This document shows positions 11,256 through 22,900 of a stretch of DNA of 64,000 bases, one piece after another. Under the pieces are notes generated by a model. It did no database searches and was not told where the DNA came from. It saw nothing but the letters and a program-made list of their open reading frames with translations. The stretch is from Hymenochaete sp. R1 (taxonomy: Eukaryota > Basidiomycota > Agaricomycetes > Hymenochaetales > Hymenochaetaceae). The DNA is taken from positions 1 to 64,000 of the forward strand of contig JAFREE010000115.1 of assembly GCA_019400425.1 (NCBI GenBank). Direction: 5' to 3'. A program made the position numbers and the translations under genes. Each line of letters begins with the position of its first letter. Within the stretch, counting starts at the first letter, position 1.

Positions 11256-12127
11256 GATGCAGGCTGATGCAGAAGGCGAACGAGGTACCGACAGGCGAAT
11301 AATGGTCTCCAGAGTTTTAAAGAACATCCCTTTAAGTACTCCACAACAACTCTTAACAAACCGTTAGGTGCAATATTGCTACGTAGTTTCCACCTCTTTG
11401 ACGGAATTGGCAACTTTGCATCTGCAAGCAATCTACCGATGCAGATGCACTGGAAAATCTTTTATAGACTCTAATTCGCGCCGGAATTTCGATTACTGTG
11501 CCAAATACGCAAAGACGTACGAAACTGCCATTACTTTTAATCCGGCGGCATACTTTGCCGAGGAACCCCCGCGCGCATTCGGAATATGCATTACGCAATA
11601 GGTGGAGGTGAGACCCTCTGAACGTCGTTTGAGTTTGTCTAAATCAAAGGCTGAACGTCTTAAAAGAAAAAGAAGGGGGGAGGGGGGGGCAGTGAACAGA
11701 GCATTCGCTGCAGCACAAGCTGTTGATTACTCGTCCAGATCGGGGTTGTATTTCTCGCACTCAGATCCGTGGGCACTTTTTTTGTTGCTTTTGTTGACTC
11801 AGACGCTGCAAGCCGTTATGTGCCACTCCGGGTTTGCACCACAGTTGTCTTTTGACTCGCCACATACGGGTAATGTACGGCAAGTCGATAGCTCAATGGG
11901 TCGCATTATGTATTTGCAGGAGCCACATATCATGACTTTGGATATTGTGGAACGAATAATCTCGAGATGAGGTGCGTAAGCTTCCTGCAAAACGAATAAA
12001 TAAATCTGTTTCTGTTTATAGGCGCAACTCTAATTTCTAGCTCGAAATAATCTCGAAATAATCTCGAATCACGACAAGCTTGTACTTATTTAAGCAAGTT
12101 AATCAGCGACTTGACGGTTAAGCCCAT
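11256..12127. other. Intergenic between tandem copies 1 and 2
   Basis: Several overlapping short frames occur on both strands without domain or splice support. The run of A and G around 11660-11690 and the T-rich stretch near 11775-11800 are low complexity. No gene is supported. Confidence 0.5.
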
Positions 12128-12886
12128 TCAAGCTCTGCTTTTCCCCTTGCCTTTTGCGCCGCCAGTATGCCTAGCGAGGATAGTCCTGTCGAATTGGTCA
12201 GCTTTTCCGAAGCCATCTATCGCAAGGAAGGCGCGCTTTGCGTGTTCTAGGACGCGCAGATACTTTAGCACCTCCGAAGGCGCAAAGAAATGTCCGTTGC
12301 CCAGAACATCGATGATTAGAGCCTCCAGCGTTCTTGGCTTCTCTTCGCCTAGGATCTCTTGGAACGTAGTGAGCACAAGTGCCTCAGTGTCAGATCCTCC
12401 CTCGCCGTTCAGATGTTTGAACATGTTCTGAAGCAGACTTGCCCTCTGGTCACCCACGGTTTCTGCTCCATAGAACATAAAAAATGCATCGAGGGCCTGG
12501 TCGGCGGCTGTGTCGATTTCGAAATGGAGCTGCCGAATTAGGCCTTGGACTTTGGGCTTTTGTGAAGAAACAAGAGTATCGCCACGCCGAAGGGAATGGA
12601 GCTTTTGGGCCAGGTCGTAGAAGGGCTTGCTCGTTTGAACAACGCGAATTTGGGCGTTGGCTGCTGCTACCAGAGAGCTGTCCTCCTTCGAAAGACCGAC
12701 TGTCGTTTCAGGGAGATCGACGGCATTCGAGAGTGCCGACTCTTCGATGGCAAAGAGGGACTCCCAAGTCTCTTTGAGAGTCCCGGTGTCGAGGGAAGTA
12801 TCGGGGAAGAATTCAGGTACTTTTGCGCAATGCTCCTGAAAGCGTGTGCGTATGTTCTTTAAAGACTGTCCATTTACGTTTGTCAT
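12128..12886 (-). CDS. Tandem unknown family, copy 2
   Basis: A single-exon gene of 252 residues from the ATG at 12886 (MTNVNGQSL). It is the closest relative of copy 1. Shared stretches include LIRQLHFEIDTAADQAL, FFAP.EVLKYLR.LE.AKRAFLA and DGFGKADQFD, followed by a HTGGAKGKGK tail. Upstream in-frame codons also resemble those of copy 1 (Ser/Ala-rich just before the ATG), so either translation begins further upstream in both or the leader is conserved as DNA. There is no membrane segment or catalytic signature. The function is unknown. Confidence 0.75.
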   Translation of the reverse strand: MTNVNGQSLKNIRTRFQEHCAKVPEFFPDTSLDTGTLKETWESLFAIEESALSNAVDLPETTVGLSKEDSSLVAAANAQIRVVQTSKPFYDLAQKLHSLRRGDTLVSSQKPKVQGLIRQLHFEIDTAADQALDAFFMFYGAETVGDQRASLLQNMFKHLNGEGGSDTEALVLTTFQEILGEEKPRTLEALIIDVLGNGHFFAPSEVLKYLRVLEHAKRAFLAIDGFGKADQFDRTILARHTGGAKGKGKSRA

Positions 12887-13455
12887 GGTAGAAGCCGATG
12901 CAGAAGAAGTACGAGGCGGCGGACAATAGATGAGGGCTGGAAGTCGAAAAACCAAAACGTTTGCCCCTAAATATCGTGCATCGCCATGCTATCGCACCCA
13001 GCCTCGATACGTACCCTGGAATTTCCACCTTGCACATCTGTAGTACAACATTGCGACTGCGAGCATAATTGAAATGTTTTCCCGGCGCAACATTACCGAT
13101 ATGTCTTTGCGTCTATGACGCCCCTATTTTGTCTTCAAGGAATCACGACAGATTTAAGGATTAGCCTATACTTTAGTCCTACGTGCTTTGATCCGACCTT
13201 TTGTAGAGGCCGAGCATAACTGTACGCATTTTCTCGGAGCAAAATAAAAAACAGATTCGAGATGTGCTTGTCTATCGGTTTTCCTCAACAAGTTGCCATT
13301 GGGGTGTTTCAATCTTCAGAAAAGCAAATGCAATCAATTTTCTTAGAGCATCTGCGACTTGAGCTCTGGCTTACACGAGTGTCTTATTAATAGAAAAGGA
13401 GCATGACTATAATTAATAATAGTTCAATAGCACGCTAGAGAACGTGCGTAATTCA
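12887..13455. other. Intergenic between tandem copies 2 and 3
   Basis: No open frame of note is present. The sequence is moderately AT-rich, and near 13400 an inverted ATTAATAAT-type stretch is visible. Nothing else was seen. Confidence 0.5.
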
Positions 13456-14220
13456 TCATTTTTTGGACTTTCCTTTTGCCAAAGTCTTAGCCTCATCAAA
13501 CATCGCAAGATCCATCCCATCAAGCTTAGCGAACTCAGCTTTCGCATCGTTTGAAACACGCACAAAGTCCCAGATCATGACGGGCGCGAAGTACAAGGTC
13601 TTGTGAACAACTCCAACAAACCACTTCGCCAACCCATCCGGCGAGTCGGGAGAGAGAAGCTCGTTCGCCGCCTGCACGACCGGTCGCTCGTCTTCATCAG
13701 AATTCGAAAGGTAGTCGAGCATGGCCTGAAGGAGTTTCGCCTTGCGGTGCTCCTCGACTTCGAAATGGTGGAACGCGAGCCAGGCGTTGAACGCGTTCTC
13801 GATGGCGATGCCCACGTTCAAGTCAACGGTGCGTACCAAGCTGATGATTGCGCTCTTCTCCTTGCTGGCGCGAAGAGCGCCTGCACGGAGTCTCTGGAGC
13901 TTGGTGCCGAGAGTAAAGAGGTCCACGCCCTGGTTGATAGCCAGATGGAACGCCTCGCCCTCGGCGACACAGAGCCTGGCAAGGTCGGAGTTATCTGAGT
14001 CCAAGACGGAGCGGAGCTGTGCAATCTGGGTGCTGGCGTCCACTTGGAGATTCATGACGAGCATCTCGAGGTCATCGAGGCGGTCGTCGCTGACTGAGTC
14101 ATGCGAGAGGATCTGACTTAAAATCGTGGCGCATCCGTTGACCGTCGCCTTCAGATCTTGTATGGCGACCTGAGCGGAGGTAGGAAGGGATGAATAATTG
14201 ACCTCGAAGGCGCGAGACAT
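13456..14220 (-). CDS. Tandem unknown family, copy 3 (divergent)
   Basis: A single-exon gene of 254 residues from the ATG at 14220 (MSRAFEVNYSSL). The open frame extends to an ATG at 14304. Length, orientation, predicted helical content and the Lys-rich end (LAKGKSKK) match copies 1 and 2. Local matches such as FAP.....Y/F.RV..DAKAEFAKLDG and the LxRLRAGAL block (compare LHSIRRGDAL) place it in the same family at much lower identity. No catalytic motif, signal peptide or membrane helix is visible. Base composition is more GC-rich than that of its two relatives. The function is unknown. Confidence 0.7.
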   Translation of the reverse strand: MSRAFEVNYSSLPTSAQVAIQDLKATVNGCATILSQILSHDSVSDDRLDDLEMLVMNLQVDASTQIAQLRSVLDSDNSDLARLCVAEGEAFHLAINQGVDLFTLGTKLQRLRAGALRASKEKSAIISLVRTVDLNVGIAIENAFNAWLAFHHFEVEEHRKAKLLQAMLDYLSNSDEDERPVVQAANELLSPDSPDGLAKWFVGVVHKTLYFAPVMIWDFVRVSNDAKAEFAKLDGMDLAMFDEAKTLAKGKSKK

Positions 14221-15166
14221 GGCGTGAAACGGTATGCGGTAGTGAAACGAGTGAGTCTTAAGAAAATTGAAAGGTGTTCGGCAAGCTGAGGAATCAAATG
14301 ACAACTAATCCCTTCTTTGTACTCTTGGATAGTCTTCATGACCCCTAGGAGTAGTAGGAACGAGATCCCCGTTACTTAATATGCCCATTGCTCGCCCAGA
14401 CATATCTCCGATGCAAATTTACCAAAGTTCTCTGTTCGACGGTGTCCCTACGGAACGCACCACTCACGTAGAGATCCGGAGCTCTACAAAAAAGTAGTAA
14501 ATTCTCTCATATACACGGCACAAAGAAACAGTCAAGGATAATACCTTAGATCACAGAATGTTCCGAAACTGCAGATGAGAAGCGAATTTGAGGTGCCGTT
14601 TGAACCACCCTCATTATCCAAGACGGGCAAAGTGGCTAAAAGGAAGTGACTGTGTGGCGAAGACTTCGAGAGCTGGAATCATGTGGGAAGTTTAAGGCGT
14701 GATACGCAACACTTGTGTGCTTCGGAAGTGTTTTGAAGCGGCGAACGGAGGAACGGCCAATTGGGAATCTTATCATTCCGTTAGGACCTGCAATGAAATA
14801 TTCCGTCGCATTCACGGTTTCGTCTTCATGGGTGATTTGAGAGAAAGGACATGGAACTGAACTGAGAACAAAAAAAATTGTTTGCCAATCATGATGAACA
14901 CCTTTAAGTCCGTGAGAAACATTAGTGCCGGTGGAAGAAGTGAAAAAGCAGCCTCGTATGTTCAATGACGCCGAGAAAGATGTGAGACGGAACATGAGAG
15001 AAACCGTTCGACTCCAGTCAAGGAGTGGTGTGGGAACTCGACTCGACGCGTGCTCTCCGTGTTCGCGTTCGCATCCGCTTCCGCGTCAAACACTTGCTCT
15101 TCTTCTTCTTTTTCCACCACCACCACTATCGTCACACACCCCAACTCAAACACTTATCCACAAGCC
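14221..15166. other. Intergenic / divergent promoter region
   Basis: This stretch lies between the minus-strand tandem array and the plus-strand zinc-finger gene. Short frames at 14636-14995 (minus) and 14925 onward (plus) lack coding support. The last 100 bases before the ATG at 15167 are C/T-rich (CTTCTTCTTC and CACCACCACC), typical of a fungal leader. Confidence 0.5.
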
Positions 15167-16672
15167 ATGTCAGACAACGAAGGCGAAAGCGGGCCCAAAG
15201 GCGGTGGATACAGGCTCGAAATGGCCGCGAGCTCTCGCGCAAAGTGTAATGGTACGTCGCCATCGTCCTCTTGTCATCGCTCACGCACTAGTACTGGAAC
15301 GCGTCCTGACGCGACCCACCCACACTTACCCTTACCTGTTTACACCAGGCCCGAAACCGTGTAAAGGTACGAAGATAGAAAAGGGGACGCTCAGGTTTGG
15401 GACGATGGTGATGATACAGGATAGGAATAACTTGTGAGTTGCGGTTCAGTCTTCGTTTCCCTTACCTTTTCCTCGTGAACAGTAGAATGCTCGCTTACAA
15501 CGACGATAATTCTTCCTTGCCTACCTATTTTCTCATGTCCCACAACAGCCAATGGCGTCATTGGGGGTGCGTCACGCCCACCATCATCAAGAACGTCAAG
15601 AAGAAACATAGCGAGGCTTCGGATGTGGATGGATACGAGGACTTGTCGGAGGAGCTTCAACAGAAGATCGACAAAGCGTTTGAGGAGGGGAGTGTTGCAG
15701 AAGAAGACAAACCTGAGAGTGCGTTACAGCCTGTAGAGAAGAAGAGGGGACGAGGAGAGATTGATGGAGTGCGTGATAGTGTTTTTGATCTTGTTGTATA
15801 AAGCTGGGCCTGACCGTTCTACAAAGGATGAAGACGAGGAGGAAAGTGGGAAGAAAAAAGCTCCACCGCGGAAACGAGCCAAGGTAAAGACACTTTTCGC
15901 TCTTCGCCATCGTATAGATTCTAATTAAGCTTTTTAGAAAGCTGCAAGTGACGATGAAGAGGACGAAGCGCCTAAAAAGGCGCCAGCGAAGAAGAAAGCA
16001 AAGGCCTCTCAGCCAGAAGATAAACCGAAGCGAGGTCGTAAGAAAGCAACGAAGGCACGAATTGTATACATCTTCGCAGCATTATGATCGAAATTAACCT
16101 TTTCTCTTTCTCTCCAGGCCGAAGTCGAGAGCGATGTAGAAGAGGAAGAGCCACCGAAGAAAAAGCGCACTGCGGCCACTAAGAAAGCGCCAGCAAAGAA
16201 AGCGAGCTCGTCCAAGAAATCAAAAGCTGTACGTTCTCGCACCCGTTTGCTCATCTCTGTTTTCATGGTACTCACCACTTTGTTCCTAGATTGTGGAGGA
16301 CGAGGACTCTGGTGGCGAAGATTTCGGGGACGAAATGGACAAGGTCTCTGCTGTTGATGAGGATGACAGCGAAGTTGATCGGGTATGCCCTTTTTTTTCT
16401 TTTTTTTTCGGTCGTCTCGCCGACATGTTCAGTACTCTAATTCTCTCTTCCTTCCTCCGTAGCTGGATATTGCCCAATCCCGTCCCAAAGCCAAATCAAC
16501 CAGCAAACCCTCGTCTAGTAAAGCAAAGGCTCCCGCGAAAGCCGAGAAGCCAGTATCATCTTCGAAGAGTAAGGCGAAGCCGAGCTCCAAGTCGGCTGCG
16601 AATGGGAAGAAACCTTCGTCGAGGGGTAGGAAAGTGAAGAAGGTTGAGAGCGAGGAAGAGAATGAAGAGTAA
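15167..16672 (+). CDS. PARP-type zinc-finger protein with basic/acidic tail
   Basis: Eight exons (15167-15251, 15349-15433, 15549-15768, 15827-15883, 15938-16063, 16118-16228, 16290-16382, 16463-16672) join in frame to give 328 residues. The N-terminal 80 residues form a zf-PARP domain. It shows YRLEMAASSRAKC, a second Cys five residues on, the KIEKGTLRFG stretch and the closing FQWRHWGC (His-x2-Cys), spread over three exons. In PARP1 and DNA ligase III this domain recognises DNA breaks. Here no PARP catalytic or ligase domain follows. The rest is a low-complexity tail of alternating acidic blocks (DEDEEESG, ESDVEEEE) and Lys/Ala/Pro blocks with an AT-hook-like KPKRGRKK. I infer a nuclear DNA- or chromatin-binding protein. 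The acceptor of exon 4 (AAAG) is atypical. Confidence 0.85.
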
Positions 16673-17643
16673 GGTTAGGTTTCGGATTGAGTCGCTTGTT
16701 CGTTTTCGCTTCGACTGGCCTTGGTGTCCCGTTGAGCTTCATGTTTGTGTTTTTAAGTTATTGTCCTGTCTATCACGACTTTTTTTGCTGTCTTTCAGAA
16801 GTGTACATGTCGAAGTACTCGTCTTATTCTGACGTTTGCTGGTTTTGATTTATTGGCCGAAGATAGCGTTGACTTGGAAGTCATGACTGCCAACTCTTTT
16901 AACGACCATGTTTCTTGCTGTTGCGACATGATATGGCCTTGATGTCGACAAGTACGGTAACCTCGATAAGACATTGGAGGCAGAACTAGTGAAGCTTGAG
17001 CTGCCAAGTTGTTTTTCCAACATCATCGCATTCATATATTGTACAGATCGACATGCACATGTGCATATGCATGTGAAAGTTAAAGCCGAGGTCGTAGCTT
17101 CTTCATTTCCCATTTTCTTTTCGTGTTTTTCTTCTTTTCGCTCAGAGTACTAGTCAGACAGTCAGACCCAGAACAACGCCGTGCCACTGCCAAGCCAAGT
17201 CCAACGTCCATCGAACGTCCTTTGAAATTTGATGCCGTCCGTTCGGTCATAAGCCATCTCTTTAAATTTCTCTTCTTCCTAAACTTCCGGCACCTCCTCG
17301 CCTCTTCTTTTCAGACCATTCTTTCGATCCCGGTTCTGCATAATCTCCGCAGAGTAAGAGCTAGAAGAGCCAGAGAGGTTCATGGTGGTGGTGTGCAATA
17401 TTAATTGATGGATGTCTCTTCAAGTTACGCGAATCCCGACGCGATGCGACGTACGAGATACGTAATAAGAAACGATGATTGGCGGGGAGCGAGGATCAGG
17501 GCGGGGAGAAATTCTTGATCCTCCTGATGGATTGATGGCGGGTGGCGGGCAAGTCCGCCCGTATCCCGACGCGTCGGCCGACCCAGACTCCCTCTCCGCT
17601 TTTTTCTTCTGTTTGTTGGATGTTGGACAGAAAAATAAATAGA
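16673..17643. other. Intergenic
   Basis: Small frames on both strands have no domain support. A CATGTGCATATGCATGTG palindrome-like stretch lies near 17055. The last part is the promoter of the CBM13 gene. No gene is supported. Confidence 0.5.
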
Positions 17644-17651
17644 TATAAAAT
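17644..17651 (+). promoter_or_regulatory. TATA box of CBM13 gene 1
   Basis: TATAAAAT lies about 100 bases upstream of the ATG at 17749, within an A-rich stretch, consistent with a core promoter of a secreted-protein gene. Confidence 0.5.
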
Positions 17652-17748
17652 ATGATAAGCCACCCCGCACTCTCTATTTTCCCCAAAGTTCATCCCCGTC
17701 TTGAACTCGACTCCCTCCACATACTACCAGTCCCGTCCCCACGTCACC

Positions 17749-19119
17749 ATGTCCAAATCCACCTTCTCCCTCCTCTCCTTCCTCGTCTCCCTCGCCATCA
17801 CCACCATCACCACCCCCGTCTCCGCCCAAACACCCTCCTACCTCTCCCCCGTCCTCCTCGAGCCCGCCCTCGACTCCACGAAATGCCTCACCGCATCCTC
17901 CAACACGAACGGCGCCGCCGTCTCCATCCAGCCCTGCACGGGCTCCGACGCGCAGAAATGGTCCTTCGAGAACGGCGCTGTGACGGTGTTTGGAGGGGGG
18001 AAGTGCTTGGATGTGAAGGATGGGGTGAACGCGGATGGGACGAAGTTGCAGGTCTGGGATTGTGTGGGCGGGAGCACGAATCAGCAGTTTTGGTATAATA
18101 TTTGGGACACGACGTGCGTCTTTTTCGAGGGTCTCCTCATTCTCGCTGTATGCTATACTAATGCGGGTTCCCCCTCCCCCTCTTTTTTGGTATGTGTTAT
18201 TGTTATGTAGATTGAGCTGGAAAGACCACGGAAGGTGCATCGACCTAACGGACGGGAACACCGCAGACGGAACCCAACCCCAGCTCTGGTCATGCACCGC
18301 CTCCAACGCGAACCAAATCTGGAACACAGGCTACCACATCTCCTCGCTCCCCTCCACCTCCGAGCCCTCCCAGTCCGGCACCAACGCCTGCGGGTCGACC
18401 TCCTCGCAGTCGGCGCAATGCCAGACGGCGTGGATCAACGACGTGGATGACTTTTGTTTGTGGGGCCCGCCGGAGGGCGGGAGCACGATTGGGGACACGG
18501 AGAGGGTGGAGGTGGCGTGGTGTACGAGGGGGGATAAGGGCGCGAGGGTGATTCCGGATGGGACTCTCCAGGGGGTGCATTTCGTGAAGACGCCTGAGTA
18601 TGTGCAGGTGACGGGTGTGGGCGACTTTACGAAGATCAATATCGCTGCTGGGGATGCAGGCGGTGAGGTGCGTGACTTTGTCTCTTTCGCGTTATCTCCG
18701 TAAGAAAGAGCTGACGTGCTCTTCCGCCCGTTTCGCAGCTCGACCCACACGGCGCAGACGGCAACGGGAACCCCATCGGCGGCCTCGTCTACGGCAACTC
18801 CTTCTCCTCCTCCCTCCAATACCACGAATGGACCTCCTTCATCTCTTCCTCCGAGTTCTGCTTCCGCGCCTGCCTCGGCGGCACCCCGCGCGCCAAGGCG
18901 CTCTGCCAGCACATTTACGACGAGATGGGCTGCTACTGGAACATGCCTGCGAATTACGATGCGGGCGTGTTTGAGAGCTGTGTGGGGGAGAGCGACGAGC
19001 CGATGGGGGTGTATGGGGGGACGAGTACGTGGTATCAGGGTGTGAGCCCCACGCCGGGTCCGCATGATGCGGCGCCGTCGAGTCAGTGTAGGTCGGTGCC
19101 GACGGTGGCGGCGGCGTGA
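17749..19119 (+). CDS. Secreted CBM13 / ricin-B-lectin-type protein, copy 1
   Basis: Exons 17749-18113, 18211-18667 and 18739-19119 give 400 residues. The start MSKSTFSLLSFLVSLAITT is a signal peptide ending near VSAQ. An N-terminal ricin-B-type lectin fold follows, with Q-x-W-type repeats seen as DAQKWSFE, NQQFWY and NANQIW and the KCLDVKDG turn. A second part, beginning near CQTAWINDVDDFCLWGPP, is family-specific, contains many Cys, and ends in a domain with FCFRACLGG and GCYWNMPANYD. I infer an extracellular carbohydrate-binding protein; the sugar ligand is unknown. It has the same intron positions as the inverted paralogue at 28195-29569. No glycosidase motif is visible. Confidence 0.87.
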
Positions 19120-19973
19120 AGGACGACGATTTACAATGTTTTTTTTTGGGTTTGATGGTATTACTTTACTGACGGTGTTTCTTTGGATTGGTTGCAAACC
19201 CCCGTTGTTGTTGAACATGAACAGTACGAACTTTACACATTTCTTTCCCTATGTTCTATACCCCACTTCCCATAGGAGTGTATCGGTCATTATTGGGTTC
19301 TTGCCGCCGTGTTGTTTAGCAGACTACGTAGTATGATACCATAGGTCCCTTGCTATTGCTAATCAAAAGTTAAATTCCGTGAACTTTGAAGCTAAAGGTA
19401 ACCTGCGACGATGACGTCACTTAGATTCACGTGCCCTTCGGACTTGCTCGTTCTTCATTAATATTCTTCGTTCTCGTACTCGACTTTTCTGGATTTTTTT
19501 TGTTTTCTCTAAAGATCTGTGACCCGGAGTAGCGAAAAGAAAAGGTGTGTGTGATTGTGATTCGGCCCGTTCCGTTCCGTTTCCCCGGATCGGCAGGCTT
19601 CGCTTTCGGAAGTGAAAGTGGAAGTCGGGGTAACTAACTTAACATCAGCTCAGCTCCAACCCCACTCTCCTTCCCTCCCTCCTGACCGTAACCCTCATCC
19701 TCATCACCCACCCATCCCGACGTCTCTCTCGACCTTGCGCTTCGTTTGTCTGTCTGTCTGCTTGTGTGAAGGAGGTAGAGGCAGTAATACTTATATACCG
19801 GAAGACCGAAAGGCGTACCGACGCTCGCTCGTGTTTGCCTTGTGCGCGTAAGCGGGAAGACGAAGAGGGAAGACGCGGACCCGCGCCAGCACGTATAACG
19901 TCGGCTCTCTGGGACGAAGAGCGAAGAACGAGGAATACGGAATACGGAATAAAGGATACGGAATTAGGGAACG
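19120..19973. other. Intergenic / phosphatase promoter
   Basis: No gene seen. The stretch holds the 3' region of CBM13 copy 1 and the leader of the phosphatase gene, with pyrimidine-rich tracts (19640-19760) and short GGAATAC-type direct repeats near 19930-19950. Confidence 0.5.
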
Positions 19974-22900
19974 ATGCACCCGCACACGAACGTAGATGAG
20001 CAGGTCCCGGACCTGGCGGAGGTCGTTGACGGGTTGTTCATTGGAAAGTGAGTGGGTGTCGTGCCATTGTGTTCTTGCTGGTCGCTGGTCGCTGGCCTCT
20101 CGTTGGCTTTTGTGTGCATTCACGTTCGGATGGGGAGGTTCGTACTGACTCTTCCTTTTCTTTCTTTTCTTTTCGTGTACCTCCGCCCTCGGTACTCAGC
20201 CTGGCTTCTGCCAAGTCTCTTCACTTACACCCCGAACTTGGAATCACGCACGTCCTGTCCGTCTGTCCCGAGTACCCCGAGTCTGAGCCATGTGAAGTGA
20301 ACAACGACAACGCAGATACGGGCAGAGCTTCTCTGGGGATCTCACGGCGATGCGAGCACTGGCATCGGTGTATCCCCGTCGAAGACTCGGAGTACGAAGA
20401 CATGTTGAGCCGCCTACCGGGCGCTGTCGAGTTTATCCGGGGAGCGTTGGACGGAGACAAAGGCGACGATGGATGGCTGAAGGAGACTTCAAGTTGGACT
20501 CGGACTCGGACTCGGACTCGGCGGGGAAACAGGGTGCTCGTACATTGTGTAATGGGCATCTCGCGCTCGTCGACGGTCGTGTGTGCTTATTGTGAGTGAA
20601 TTGTTTTTTTTTGTGTTTATTTGAGTGAGTCTGGAAAACGTGGGAGCTAATGAGAAAGATGATGCCCCAATTTTGGAAAATGACTTGCAGTAATGGCGGT
20701 GAGGGGGATGTCTTTGGATGCAAGTCTCATGACAATCCGGAAACGTACGGCGTCCTTTCTCTTTTATTGAGTCGTTAGGCTTCTTACACTGGTATAGGAC
20801 GTCCACAGGTCCATCCGAACTTCGGCTTTCGTCGGCAACTCGCTATTTTCGCGGAAAATAATTTCTTTAGAGATATTGTTGGTAGTGGTAACAGTGACTG
20901 TGGTGTCGATGAAACTGTCAAGTTCGTGCGTGCTCATCCTGCATATGGTGCATGGCAGCGTCGGAAGAAACGCGAGGCTGGTCGGTATTTGGCACGCTTG
21001 GACGAGATTGTGGAGGTTGAGGTAGATGAGAGTGGGAAGAAGACGGTACGATTATCGTTAACTGAGTACGTAACCTTTTATTCGCTCTTTCGTGGTGTTT
21101 GAATATAACTCATGGCATTTTACAGAGACTTTCCGACTGATCCAATGGAAGCTGCTTCGCTGTTGAACGAAATTGAAACCACTCACTTACTCACCATTTC
21201 CCCTTCGTCGCTGCCTCCGCTCCCACCCTACATACCCCCACAAACGTTCTCAACCCACCAAAATCCTCCATCCCAATCGCACCAACGATTCTCGCTCCCT
21301 TCCACTCTCGCAATGACACCCGCATCACCCTCTCCACCAGCTATCTTTTCGCCCTCTCCCGACCTCACCACAAGTGCGTCAGACTCAACCATCTCGAGCC
21401 CAATCTCGTCTCGTTCTTCCTCTTTTTCGAACGGTCTGGGTTCTTGTTCAGGCCTGGGTCCAGGCTTGATGATGTCATCGACTTCGCCTCCGCTCTCGGT
21501 GCCTTCGACGGCTGCGACGTCCGTCCATTCCCTTCCTACGTCCAGCCCTGGTAGCTGTAGCACTGCATGTGCCCAAAGCTACAGTCCCAGTGCTTTCTCG
21601 AGTTCCGTCTCGTTGAATGGGGCGTCTTTGCCGCTCGCGGAGACATCGAGGAACGATGGAAGAGGATCCATGGCCAATGATATTGATAACACGGAACCAG
21701 ACAATGATGGAAAAACGACTCGGACGTTCGAGCAGGTGGCGGGTGTAAAACATTATCATATCGATGTACCAGGCGATACATCGACGGATGTGCTGGTGCG
21801 GTTGAATGAAGCTGCGGCGTTTATCAAAAACAGTTTGCGAGTTGGGGAAACTTTGAATATCGGAGTCGGTGATGTCGGAAGTACTGGTACGGAAGAACGT
21901 CGACCCCAATCTCAAATAGACGCACATGACCAGGTTACGGCTCAAACTCAAGCTGGAAAATCAGACCAGAATGCGTCTGACCTTAAGGGAAAAGATGAGA
22001 ACGGGGACGGGGACGCGGGACAGAACTTGTCAGTTCCGCTTCTTCTACTGAACCAGCGGGCCCATATTCGTCCTCATGTCCTCGTTCATTGTACGACCGA
22101 GTCGCGCTGTGTTGCGGTTGCGTGCGCATACCTTATGTTCGCGCAGGGGATGAGGCCTGCCCAGGCTTATGCCGTTGTTGAGAAAGGTACGTGCATGTGT
22201 TTAATTCTTCTTCTATTTTAAGTTCGCAGATGTTGATAACTTGTTTCGTGTCTCGTCTTAGCACTCCCACTTTTCAACCCCACCAAGTCCTTCCTGAAAC
22301 AGCTCGAGTTGTTCTATGCGTGTGGGTGTAATCCTACGCTCGAACATCCGCTCGTGCACGGTGCAACTGCCCCAACCATGTCGATGGCGACTTCCTCATC
22401 ATCGCAGGTATCTTTGGGCCACTCGTTACTGCACTCGAGCGTTACGAAGCTCAAAGGAGAGGAAGCCATTACAGGTACGTATCTTTCTTTTCACCTTTGT
22501 CTTACGCCCCTTTCTCAAACACGCCGTATCACTCTCATTCGTTTCCACTGACAACTCACGACGTTTCTTCAGCAGACACACCCGACACCGATCCCGACGC
22601 AGAACGCGAACACGAACATGACAGCGAGGCTCTCCGGCGCGCGCTCGGTACACCCGTCCGCGCCGGCTCGTTCTCTCCTGCCTTTGCCCTCACGCCCGCT
22701 TCGAGCCGGAAGAACTCGGCTTCTGTACCCGTCGCCGCCGCCGCCGGTGGTGGTGCTGCTGGTAGTCGACCGTCATTGCTCTCACCTTCGAATTCGTCCT
22801 CTTCTTCAGTCCTTCCTTCGTCAACGGGGTTGGCTTCGCCGATGGTGAGGAGACGGTCGAGTGGGCATGGGGCTGGGGCTGCGGAGAGGCGGGTTAGCGG

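Noticed and set aside
17674..18327. Antisense 217-codon frame opposite CBM13 copy 1
   Set aside because: It is Gly/Glu-rich low complexity and overlaps a well-supported signal peptide and lectin exon.
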